NCBI GenBank assembly: GCA_038320555.1
Contig: JBBQEJ010000001.1
Coordinates: forward strand, 1-64,000
DNA: 64,000 bases
From: JALZOC01 sp038320555
GTDB lineage: Bacteria > Acidobacteriota > Vicinamibacteria > Vicinamibacterales > 2-12-FULL-66-21
Direction of reading: 5' to 3'
Shown: positions 1-7,671 of the stretch, one piece after another
Numbering within the stretch: position 1 is the first letter of the stretch
Layout of the letters: each line of letters opens with the position of its first letter
The notes under the pieces: model-generated
Seen by the model: only the letters and a program-made list of their open reading frames with translations
Told to the model about the DNA's origin: nothing
The model's database searches: none
Translations under genes and position numbers: made by a program

Positions 1-337
1 TCGCGCACATATTCTTCAAAAGGCGCGTGACCTGATCGTGGTCGGACTCCGCCCAGTCGGAATAGTTGAAATGGCGGCGGTCGTGGTTGACGTGATCGAT
101 CACGAACCAGGAGATGGGCGCGACGTTCGAGTACCACGGCCAGCGCGTGTCGTTCGAGTGGCAATCCTGGCACGCCCGTTCGAGGACAGCGTTGGCCTCG
201 GGTGTGACATGGGCAATCGCCATCATCGTGCGCGCCGGATCGGTCGGCGGGTTCGTGCGCGCCGGGCGGGCGAGCTGGATGGCAAGCGCTCCGCCCATCA
301 GCGCGACCGCGATTCTCCGAGCCAGGCGCCGGGTCAC
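1..337 (-). CDS. Heme-binding domain (CxxCH) secreted protein, 3' part missing
   Basis: The reading frame starts at a GTG (337) with an AGGAG-type ribosome site about 8 bases upstream and runs off the window edge, so only the first 112 residues are visible. Residues 4-22 form a short hydrophobic N-terminus that fits a signal or membrane anchor. A single c-type heme attachment motif CQDCH is followed by the sequence NDTRWPWYSNVAPISW, which is typical of the small periplasmic 'haem_bd' family found with cytochrome peroxidases and in Bacteroidota/Acidobacteriota operons. It begins 11 bases after the stop of the FecR-like gene and is probably the third gene of the sigma factor/FecR-like operon. 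The substrate or redox partner cannot be told from this fragment. Confidence 0.75.
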   Translation of the reverse strand, partial: MTRRLARRIAVALMGGALAIQLARPARTNPPTDPARTMMAIAHVTPEANAVLERACQDCHSNDTRWPWYSNVAPISWFVIDHVNHDRRHFNYSDWAESDHDQVTRLLKNMCA

Positions 338-347
338 CCTTCGCTCC

Positions 348-1385
348 TCACACCTTCTTCTTCCAGAGTCTCCACCACGTCGTGTTGTCGATGCCGAGCG
401 AGTCCCACCATTGATCGAGGGCTCGCCGATTGCCGGCAAGCACTGCCGCGCGGGTGACGGCTCGTGGAGGCGGCGCGAGCGCCGCCAGGCGGTCGAAGAC
501 CCGCGCACGCTCGGCCGTCGTGCCGCGCGACAGCAGATGCCACAGCGTCAGGGCGTCGCGACGCCGCGCCGACGACACGATCAGATCGAAAGCCGCTCCC
601 CGCTGCGGGTCATCCAACCGGCCGAAGTCCAGAATCGCGAGCGCTTCGCCGTACCCGGAAGGGGCGTCCTCGTAGTACGGGGTACCCGGGCCGACGCCGG
701 GACGGGTCGCGCCGACGGCTCCCTCAGGGATGAATGCCTCGCGGCCGTCACCCTCAAAGCCGACCCATCCGTGGGTCACGCGAACCAGACCGGCGCCGCT
801 GTCATCGACCTGCAACGTGTACTCGCATCCCAGATCAATCGCGGTCGCCGATGGGGTGTTGACGTAGAAGAATTTGGGAGGCGCCCAGATTCGGGCGTGG
901 ATGGTTCCTCTGGCGAGCGCCATGCGGTGTTCGCGGCCGCGCGCTTCCATGAGTTGCAGGCGCGTATTCGGTTCGACGTCCACACGGCCGATCTGACCGA
1001 CCGCAATGCGGGCGCGCGAAATCCCGTCGGTCACGAGCCATTCTCCGATGCCAAGCCGAACGTCAGCCGCCGGTCGCCCGTCGCCTGGGCGCATGCCATC
1101 GATGACGGGCGTGCCGGTGATGGTCTGAACCGACCATCCGTTTCGAGTTCTCTCGAGCACGAACCAGCCGGCGGCCGCGATGAGCAGAACCGCCGCGGCA
1201 GCTGACAACACACCCATCGTCGACGTCGAAACACGCAAGCCCCGGCGCGGCCGGTCAGGAAGTGCAGGTGGAGCACCGTGCTGCCGCAGCTGCCCCAGCA
1301 GCGTCTCGAGAGCCACAACCTCCGGATCGGGCTCCCCGGAGCGGTCCCACAAATAGGGGCTATCGTCCGTCTCGGTCTTCTTCAT
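348..1385 (-). CDS. FecR-domain anti-sigma-like membrane protein
   Basis: 345 residues. A cytoplasmic N-terminus of about 55 residues is followed by one membrane span (about 57-77) and a periplasmic FecR-like domain (about 105-205; IGEWLVTDGISRARI... then DVEPNTRLQL), after which comes a C-terminal part of unknown fold with a proline/alanine-rich helix region. It lies 9 bases downstream of an ECF sigma factor gene, the usual position for a membrane anti-sigma or sigma-modulating protein of the FecR class. The N-terminus lacks an obvious zinc-binding HxxxCxxC anti-sigma motif, so sigma binding is inferred only from gene order. The reading frame stops 11 bases before a heme-binding protein gene. 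Confidence 0.75.
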   Translation of the reverse strand: MKKTETDDSPYLWDRSGEPDPEVVALETLLGQLRQHGAPPALPDRPRRGLRVSTSTMGVLSAAAAVLLIAAAGWFVLERTRNGWSVQTITGTPVIDGMRPGDGRPAADVRLGIGEWLVTDGISRARIAVGQIGRVDVEPNTRLQLMEARGREHRMALARGTIHARIWAPPKFFYVNTPSATAIDLGCEYTLQVDDSGAGLVRVTHGWVGFEGDGREAFIPEGAVGATRPGVGPGTPYYEDAPSGYGEALAILDFGRLDDPQRGAAFDLIVSSARRRDALTLWHLLSRGTTAERARVFDRLAALAPPPRAVTRAAVLAGNRRALDQWWDSLGIDNTTWWRLWKKKV

Positions 1386-1394
1386 GGCTGCGAT

Positions 1395-1928
1395 CTATCG
1401 CTCCAGCTTTTCGCGGAGCATCTTCATTCCCCGATGCAGGTTGACGCGCACCGACGCCGGTGTCAGCCCGGTGCGTTCTGCGATCTCCGGTCCCGTCAAT
1501 CCTTCAACCAGTCGCAGTACCAGGGTTTCACGATAGGCCTCCGAGAGTGAGCGGATAACATCGAGGACCCTCAGGGCCTCCCCGCGCGACGTGCTGGTGT
1601 CCGCGGCGGCCAGGTTTTCCGGGAGCTCGACCGACTCCACGGTCCTGCGGTGAAAGTCTGTCGCCCGGTTACGCGCAATCATCGCTAGCCACCCGCCGAA
1701 AGCCGCCGGTTCGCGAAGTGCGTCAAGGCGATTCCAGGCGGACAGGAACACGTCCTGCACCAGGTCCTCGACGTCGGCGTGTGGAGCGCGGGCCAGCAGC
1801 ACGCCATGAATTACGCGCGCGTATCGCTCATACAGGCTCGCAAATGCTTCCTTGTCGCCACTGCGCGCCGCGCGCACGAGCCGAGCGTCCTCCCGCGCGT
1901 GACCCGCCGGAAACATCGTCAGCGCCAT
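1395..1928 (-). CDS. RNA polymerase ECF sigma factor (RpoE-like)
   Basis: 177 residues from the ATG at 1928; an in-frame GTG at 1973 would add 15 residues and neither start has a good ribosome site. Region 2 is clear (SLYERYARVIHGV, then VEDLVQDVFLSAWNRLDAL) and region 4 ends with the helix-turn-helix LTGPEIAERTGLTPASVRV followed by HRGMKMLREKL. The size and two-domain build match extracytoplasmic-function sigma factors. It heads a minus-strand operon with the FecR-like and heme-binding genes and is divergent from the secreted protein gene at 2117, sharing about 190 bases of upstream DNA. Autoregulation is likely for this family but no promoter consensus can be assigned from a single copy. 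Confidence 0.9.
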   Translation of the reverse strand: MALTMFPAGHAREDARLVRAARSGDKEAFASLYERYARVIHGVLLARAPHADVEDLVQDVFLSAWNRLDALREPAAFGGWLAMIARNRATDFHRRTVESVELPENLAAADTSTSRGEALRVLDVIRSLSEAYRETLVLRLVEGLTGPEIAERTGLTPASVRVNLHRGMKMLREKLER

Positions 1929-2070
1929 GCGGCCGTCGCGACTAACGCGAGTAAGATGTCCCGCAATCTCCACCAGTGAAAAAGACGTCCTGAGAGGATG
2001 ATCGTTAACAAACGGATCGGCTGGACAAACCGCGATCCCGCCCGATTCGTGCTCATGCGGGCGGTCAGAC

Positions 2071-2113
2071 TACAATGGCGGCCGGTGGGCAGAGCTTATC
2101 TCACTCTGGAGGA
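2071..2113 (+). promoter_or_regulatory. Promoter -10 and ribosome site for the 2117 gene
   Basis: TACAAT at 2071-2076 is a near-consensus -10 hexamer, and TCTGGAGGACC at about 2104-2114 is a strong ribosome binding site 6-8 bases before the ATG at 2117. No good -35 is visible. The ribosome site decides the start against an upstream in-frame codon at 2075. Confidence 0.5.
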
Positions 2114-2116
2114 CCT

Positions 2117-3127
2117 ATGAGACGTCTGTTGATCTCCTGCGCCGTTGCGCTTCCCCTTCTCGCGTTGATCCCGGGCCCGGCATGGGCGGAGGTCAAGACC
2201 CGCGAGAAATCGCATATTTCGCTCGGAGGCATGATCGGGAAAGTCTTCAACATGTTCGGCGGCAAGGCCGCGAAGGAAGGGGTCGTCTCGACGACCGCCG
2301 TGAAGGGCAACCGCAAGGCCACGATGAACGAGTCGACGGGACAGATTATCGATCTGACGGAAGAAAAGGTCTACGACCTCGACATGAAGAAGAAGACGTA
2401 CGAGGTGACCACCTTCGACGAACTGCGCCGCCGGATGCGCGAAGCCCGCGAGAAAGCCGAGAAGGACGCCGCGCGGGAACAGGGCAAGGAACAAGGTAAA
2501 GAGGAAAAAACCGAAAAGACGGAGCCGCAGAAGGAATACGAGGTCGACTTCGACGTCAAGGAAACCGGCCAGAAGAAACAGCTCGCTGGCTACGATACCC
2601 GCGAGGTGGTCACGACGATTACGGTGCGCGAGAAGGGCAAGACGCTCGAGGACGGCGGCGGTATTGTCCTGACGGCGGACTCGTGGCTCGCCCCGCACAT
2701 CGACGCGTTGAAAGAGCTGGCCGACTTCGACATGAAATACTGGAAGCAGCTCCAGGGCCCCGACACCATGGGCATGTCCGCGGAACAACTGGCCACGGTT
2801 ATCGCGATGTATCCCGCCGTGAAGCAGGCGATGGATCGGCTCCAGAAGGAAGGGACGAAGCTTCAGGGCACTCCGATCGCGACGACGACGACGGTGGAAG
2901 GCGTCAAGTCGAAGGAGCAGCAGGCCTCGCAGCAGTCCGACAGCGCAAAGTCGGGCGGCGGTGGATTGGGCGGCATGCTGGCGCGCAAGATCGCGAAAAA
3001 AGATTCGGCCGATGCGAGCAGCGCCCGCGCGATGATCTTCACCGCGGAGCACGAGGTGCAGGAAGTCCAGACCACGGTGACCGCAGCCGACACCGACATC
3101 CCGGCAGGTTTCAAAGAGAAGAAGTAG
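2117..3127 (+). CDS. Secreted Lys/Glu-rich protein, DUF4412-like
   Basis: 336 residues. The ATG at 2117 follows a strong GGAGG site and opens a classic signal peptide (RRLLISCAVALPLLALIPG, cleavage after AWA at about residue 24). The mature part carries a pattern like that of DUF4412-type outer-surface proteins (GNRKATMNESTGQIIDLTEEK followed by YDLDMKKKTYEV), a highly charged linker (about residues 105-140, mostly E and K) and a long helical C-terminal half with a Gly/Ser stretch near 285-295. No catalytic motif is visible. It is monocistronic or in front of the amidase gene 39 bases away. Function unknown; periplasmic or outer-membrane location is inferred from the signal peptide. Confidence 0.7.
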   Translation: MRRLLISCAVALPLLALIPGPAWAEVKTREKSHISLGGMIGKVFNMFGGKAAKEGVVSTTAVKGNRKATMNESTGQIIDLTEEKVYDLDMKKKTYEVTTFDELRRRMREAREKAEKDAAREQGKEQGKEEKTEKTEPQKEYEVDFDVKETGQKKQLAGYDTREVVTTITVREKGKTLEDGGGIVLTADSWLAPHIDALKELADFDMKYWKQLQGPDTMGMSAEQLATVIAMYPAVKQAMDRLQKEGTKLQGTPIATTTTVEGVKSKEQQASQQSDSAKSGGGGLGGMLARKIAKKDSADASSARAMIFTAEHEVQEVQTTVTAADTDIPAGFKEKK

Positions 3128-3166
3128 GCCCGAGCCTTCACTCGGGCGGAGCGGTCCGGAGGATCA

Positions 3167-5008
3167 ATGAAACCGAAGATGGGCGTTGCCGTGCGGCCGC
3201 GCGGACTCGCGCGTCGTCGTTTCCTTGCCGCGATTCCAGCGGCCGTTGCCGGAAGCCTGGCCGCTCCCGCCCTCGGCCGGCAGCAGCAGCCGCCACCGCG
3301 GATCGATCCCGCGACGCTCGATTGCGCCGAGAAAGTGTTCGGCGTCGATTTCACCGCGGCCGAGGAGCAGCAGGCGGCCCAGGGCGTCAACCGGAATCTC
3401 GCCTCCTATGAGCAGCTCCGCGAACTCGAGATCCCGCTCGATACCGAGCCGGCGATCACGTTTCATCCGTACCTCCCGGGACAGAAGCCGAAGGGCGCGG
3501 CGACACCAGGCGCAAAGATCAGGGTCACGCTCCGTCCTCCGGCAGCCCGGTCGTCGTCGCTCGAAGATCTGGCGTTCCTGCCGATCACAGCCCTCGCGCC
3601 CCTCATCCAGCGCCGCGACGTGTCGGCGACAGATCTTACGAAGATGTACCTCGGCCGGCTGAAGAAGTACGGACCGAGGCTCAATTGCGTGGTCACGCTG
3701 ACCGAAGATCTCGCGCTCGCACAGGCCACGCAAGCGGATCAGGAGATCCGTGCAGGAAAGTACAAAGGGCCCCTGCACGGCATTCCCTGGGGCGCAAAGG
3801 ATCTGTTCGCCACCAAGGGCATCCCGGCGACGTGGGGCGCCGCTCCATTCCAGAACCAGGTCTTCGACTACGACGCCACGATCGTCGAGCGGCTGCGCGA
3901 GGCGGGAGCCGTGCTCGTCGCGAAGCTCTCGATGGGCGCGCTGGCGCAGGGGGACAACTGGTTTCGCGGGCAGACGAAAAACCCGTGGAACCTCGAGCGC
4001 GGCTCGAGCGGATCGTCGGCAGGGCCCGGGTCTGCCACCGCCGGCGGTCTCGTGGTGTTTGGCATCGGGACCGAAACCCGCGGGTCGATCATCTCTCCGT
4101 CGGCGGAAAACGGCGTCACAGGCCTGAGGCCGACCTATGGCCGTGTCAGCCGGTACGGCGCGATGGCCCTGAGCTGGACGATGGACAAGATCGGACCGAT
4201 GTGCCGATCGGTCGAGGATTGCGCGCTCGTGTTCAACGCGATCTATGGACCGGACGGCCGCGATGAGACAACCGCCGACGCCCCATTTGTCTGGAACGCG
4301 GATATTCCCCTCTCTAAACTCCGGATCGCGTACGTGAAAAACGAATTTGATCCGCCGCCGGGTCCCGGTCGGGGCGGACGGGGCGCCGAGGCACCGCCGG
4401 CTGCAGGAGCGGGAGCGCCGCCGGCTGCGGGCGATACCGGGCGTGGGCGCGGTGGGCTGACACCGGAAGAACAGGAGCGGCTGCGCGAAGCGCGGCTCAC
4501 GATCTTCAACGACGTCCTCGACGTCTACCGCAAAGCCGGCGCGACGCTGCAGCCGGTGGACCTCCCGGACACCATCACCAGGATCGCGAGCATGATCGCC
4601 TTCGTGCTGAGCACCGAGGGCGCCGCCGCCTTCGACGACCTGACGCGCAGCCAGGACATCAACGATCCATCGCTGAACACCTGGCCGAATGCGTTCCGCA
4701 CGCACCGGTTCGTGCCGGCGGTGGAGTACATCCGCGCACAGCGCGCCCGCACGCTGCTCATCCGCGAGATGGACAAGTTCATGTCGCAGTACGACGTGTT
4801 TCTCTCACCGACAGGAAGCGCCACGCTGGGGGTGACGAACCTCACGGGGCATCCGGCGGTTGCCTTGAAGGCTGGATTCATTGACAACCGGCCGATCGAG
4901 CTGATGGTGACCGGACGGCTCTATGACGAGGCGACAATGCTTCGCGTGGCGCTGGCCTTCGAACGTGGCACGGACTGGCACAACAAGAATCCTGTGCTGA
5001 CGCTGTAA
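3167..5008 (+). CDS. Secreted amidase (amidase signature family)
   Basis: 613 residues, starting 5 bases after a GGAGG site. The N-terminus has a twin-arginine signal (RRRFLAAIP then a hydrophobic stretch to about residue 38), so export in folded form is likely. The Ser-cisSer-Lys amidase core is present: Lys211 in PWGAKDLFATKG, the Gly/Ser-rich loop RGSSGSSAGPGSATAGG near 279-292 and the nucleophile region GTETRGSI with Ser307. The nucleophile motif differs from the common GGSIR form (RGSII). A Gly/Pro/Ala-rich insertion of about 35 residues (about 400-435) interrupts the domain. The family hydrolyses amides ranging from aryl amides to Gln-tRNA; the substrate here is unknown. Not GatA: it has an export signal and no GatB/C neighbours. 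Confidence 0.85.
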   Translation: MKPKMGVAVRPRGLARRRFLAAIPAAVAGSLAAPALGRQQQPPPRIDPATLDCAEKVFGVDFTAAEEQQAAQGVNRNLASYEQLRELEIPLDTEPAITFHPYLPGQKPKGAATPGAKIRVTLRPPAARSSSLEDLAFLPITALAPLIQRRDVSATDLTKMYLGRLKKYGPRLNCVVTLTEDLALAQATQADQEIRAGKYKGPLHGIPWGAKDLFATKGIPATWGAAPFQNQVFDYDATIVERLREAGAVLVAKLSMGALAQGDNWFRGQTKNPWNLERGSSGSSAGPGSATAGGLVVFGIGTETRGSIISPSAENGVTGLRPTYGRVSRYGAMALSWTMDKIGPMCRSVEDCALVFNAIYGPDGRDETTADAPFVWNADIPLSKLRIAYVKNEFDPPPGPGRGGRGAEAPPAAGAGAPPAAGDTGRGRGGLTPEEQERLREARLTIFNDVLDVYRKAGATLQPVDLPDTITRIASMIAFVLSTEGAAAFDDLTRSQDINDPSLNTWPNAFRTHRFVPAVEYIRAQRARTLLIREMDKFMSQYDVFLSPTGSATLGVTNLTGHPAVALKAGFIDNRPIELMVTGRLYDEATMLRVALAFERGTDWHNKNPVLTL

Positions 5009-5012
5009 TAAT

Positions 5013-5112
5013 CAGCTTCCAGTTTCCAGCTTCCGGCACCGGCCACAGAGCGACAAACGCGCGACAATGTTGCACGTTGGATGAGAGCTGGGCGCTGGGA
5101 GCTGGAAGCTAT
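5013..5112. repeat. Heptamer array, inverted halves (CAGCTTC / GAGCTGG)
   Basis: After the amidase stop, units CAGCTTC, CAGTTTC, CAGCTTC, CGGCACC run in 7-base register (5013-5040). After a 44-base spacer, units GAGCTGG, GCGCTGG, GAGCTGG, AAGCTAT (5085-5112) are the reverse complement type. The right run reaches into the stop codon of the permease gene on the other strand. The arms can pair imperfectly, so the array may act as a bidirectional hairpin between the convergent genes. Confidence 0.65.
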
Positions 5113-7640
5113 TCACAATGAAGCGCCACCATCGGGTCGACGCGCGAGGCGCGACGGGCAGGCAGATAGCCGGCGATCGACGACACGGCCAGCATCACGA
5201 TCACGGCGGCGGCTATCGAGAGGATGTCTGTCGCGGCGAGACCGAAGAGAAGGGTCGAAACCAGGCGGCTGGCGGCGAGCGCAATCGCCAGCCCAATCGC
5301 GACGCCCGCGACGACGAGCACCATCGACTCACCCAGCACGAGGCGGAGAACATCCTGGCGTCTGGCGCCGAGCGCCATCCGGATGCCGATCTCGTTGGTC
5401 CGCCGCGCGACGCTGTAGGACATGAGGCCGAAGAGACCAATGGCCGCCACCACCACCGCGAGACCGCCGAACAGCGCGTAGGCCTGCGCGAATACTTTTT
5501 CCTGCAGGAATCGCCGCTCGATCTGCTCGGTCTGTGTCGACATGTCCATGAGCGGCAGATTGGGATCGATGCGCCGCACGGCGTCCCTGATGCTGCCCAT
5601 CGTGCCCACCGGATCTCCCGCCGTCCGCACTTCGACCATCATGCCGCCGGTGCGGGCCTGCCTGAAAGGCACATACATCGTCGGCGGCGCGGTGTCGCGG
5701 ACGCTGTTGTACTTCACGTCGCGGAGGACGCCCACGATTTCCTGTTGTGCAGTGTCTTCGATGCTGGATCCGAAGCGGCGCCCGAGCGGGTTCTCGCCCG
5801 GGAAGTATTTCCGCGCGGCCGCGTCATTGATCACCACCACCTTGGGCGCCTTCTCGTCGTCGCGCTCGGTAAATCCGCGGCCGGAAAGGAGAGGAATCTC
5901 CATCGTGTCGAAGAAGGTCGGGGACACCACCAGCCGGTTGATCCCGTCGTGCTGATCGGGCCCGTAAACGCGTCCCTGTACGAAGATGGAGGTCCCGTTC
6001 ACGCTGCCCGACAGCAGCGCGGGGTTCGACATGGTCGCGGCTCGAACACCGGGCACGATCCGAAGGCGATCGAGCACCTCGTCGTACAAGGCGCGCGTTC
6101 GCTGATCGTCGTACCGGTTCAATTGCGGACTCACCCGGAAGAGGACCAGATTCTGCGCGTTGAATCCGACGTCGACCTGCCGCAGATTCTGCAGCGTCCG
6201 AAGAAACAGTCCGGCACCGACCAGCAACACCAACGAGATTGCCACTTGGGCCACGAGCAGCATTCGACTGAGCACACTCCGCGAGCCGACGACGCTGCGG
6301 CTGTTTTCCTTCAGCGCGGTGTTGACGTTTATGGCCGTGGCCCGGAGCGCCGGTGCAACCCCGAACACGACGCCGGTCACACCCGTAACCCCGAGCACGA
6401 AGGTGAAGACACGCCAGTCAAGGGGTGTGGCCCGTCCCGGCGCGCCCGGCAGCAGCTGTTGCCCCCAGTACCCGATCAGGATGCCGAGCGCCCCACCGAG
6501 AGACGCGAGCAGCAAGCTCTCGGTGAGCAGCTGCCTGACCAACCGGCCGCGCGTCGCCCCGAGCGAAAGGCGGATGGAGATCTCCTTGCTTCGCGCCGTC
6601 GCGCGCGACAGCAGCAGGTTGGCAACGTTCGCGCACACGATCAGCAGCACAAGCGCCACAACAACGCTCAGAATCGTCACCGCACGCATGTCGGTTGTAC
6701 TGACGTCGTACACGCCGCGGCTTCCGGAGTCGACCAGCAGGTGGGGCACCTCCTTGCGGTTGCGGTTGTTCGACGTCGACCGTTCCTTCTCTGGCAACGC
6801 GGCGAGGTAGCTGCTGAGACCGGAACGGGCGGTCTCCTGGAACACGCCTTCGAGGTTCCCCTGCACCTGTGCCGCGGTGGTCCCCGGTTTCAGCCGGCCG
6901 ATCACCTGGAGCCACCAGTAGGTCGGCTGGCTCGCGCGCGGCTGGTCCGGCGGTCCGTTACTGAGGGGCACGTCCAGCGCGAGAGGCACGGCGAGGTCAG
7001 GCGGATCGCCGACCGCCTGCTGGACGCCGGTAAATGATGCCGGGAGAACGCCGATGATGGTGACCGGCACGTTATTGACCCGCACCACCTTTCCGACGGC
7101 CGCTGGATCGCTCCCGAACCGCGAGCGCCAGTAACGCGAGCTGATGACCGCCACCGGCGGCGCCGACGGCAGATCGTCTTCAGGAACGATCGTCCGTCCC
7201 AGGCTGGCGTTCACTCCGAGGAGACGGTAGTAGTTGCCCGTCGAGATGAACCCGGTCGCGATCTCCGCCTGGCCGTCGAGGACCACGTTGACGCGGCCGA
7301 AGGGTGCACATGCGAACAGGTCCATCGTCGTACGGTTATCCGACAGAAACTGCCGGAACATCGGATACGAAAACGTGGAGCGGACGTCGCGACCCGCGGT
7401 GTCCTTCGCGGAGAAGCCGTAGTCGCTCGAGCTGGTCACCATGTCGTTCTTGCCGGCCCATTTCAGGCGCACGAGACTCTCGGGATCGCGGACCGGCAAT
7501 GTCCTGAGGAGGAGGCCGTTGATGGCGCTGAAGAGCGCTGTGTTGGCGCCAATCCCGAGCGCCAGCGACACCACGACGACCGCGGTCCAGCCTCTGGCCT
7601 GGAACAGCATCCGGACGCCGTGGCGGAGATCTTTGATCAT
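5109..7640 (-). CDS. ABC transporter permease, acidobacterial duplicated (ADOP/MacB-like)
   Basis: 843 residues with the duplicated FtsX-like plan: membrane span near 20-40, MacB-type periplasmic domain, three spans in the middle (ILSVVVALVLLIVCANVANLLL and following), a second MacB periplasmic domain and three C-terminal spans (ALFGGLAVVVAAIGLFGLMSYS onward). The signatures RTNEIGIRMALGA and SKEISIRLSLGATRG are the conserved cytoplasmic loops. Such permeases occur in many copies in Acidobacteriota and lack an adjacent ATPase, as here. Role is unknown; MacB relatives move lipoproteins, toxins or macrolides by mechanotransmission. It lies 31 bases after the M56 gene and is probably cotranscribed with blaI and that protease, which suggests expression in response to envelope stress. 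Confidence 0.9.
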   Translation of the reverse strand: MIKDLRHGVRMLFQARGWTAVVVVSLALGIGANTALFSAINGLLLRTLPVRDPESLVRLKWAGKNDMVTSSSDYGFSAKDTAGRDVRSTFSYPMFRQFLSDNRTTMDLFACAPFGRVNVVLDGQAEIATGFISTGNYYRLLGVNASLGRTIVPEDDLPSAPPVAVISSRYWRSRFGSDPAAVGKVVRVNNVPVTIIGVLPASFTGVQQAVGDPPDLAVPLALDVPLSNGPPDQPRASQPTYWWLQVIGRLKPGTTAAQVQGNLEGVFQETARSGLSSYLAALPEKERSTSNNRNRKEVPHLLVDSGSRGVYDVSTTDMRAVTILSVVVALVLLIVCANVANLLLSRATARSKEISIRLSLGATRGRLVRQLLTESLLLASLGGALGILIGYWGQQLLPGAPGRATPLDWRVFTFVLGVTGVTGVVFGVAPALRATAINVNTALKENSRSVVGSRSVLSRMLLVAQVAISLVLLVGAGLFLRTLQNLRQVDVGFNAQNLVLFRVSPQLNRYDDQRTRALYDEVLDRLRIVPGVRAATMSNPALLSGSVNGTSIFVQGRVYGPDQHDGINRLVVSPTFFDTMEIPLLSGRGFTERDDEKAPKVVVINDAAARKYFPGENPLGRRFGSSIEDTAQQEIVGVLRDVKYNSVRDTAPPTMYVPFRQARTGGMMVEVRTAGDPVGTMGSIRDAVRRIDPNLPLMDMSTQTEQIERRFLQEKVFAQAYALFGGLAVVVAAIGLFGLMSYSVARRTNEIGIRMALGARRQDVLRLVLGESMVLVVAGVAIGLAIALAASRLVSTLLFGLAATDILSIAAAVIVMLAVSSIAGYLPARRASRVDPMVALHCE

Positions 7641-7671
7641 GTGGTTGTGGAGGCTTCCAGCTTCAAGCTAT

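Noticed and set aside
2096..3052. Minus-strand ORF of 318 codons opposite the secreted protein gene
   Set aside because: Leu/Phe/Arg-rich shadow of a Lys/Glu-rich coding sequence; no ribosome site or domain.
5118..7037. Long plus-strand ORF (639 codons) antisense to the permease
   Set aside because: It is rich in His, Arg and Pro with no known domain; it mirrors the codon bias of the well-supported minus-strand permease.
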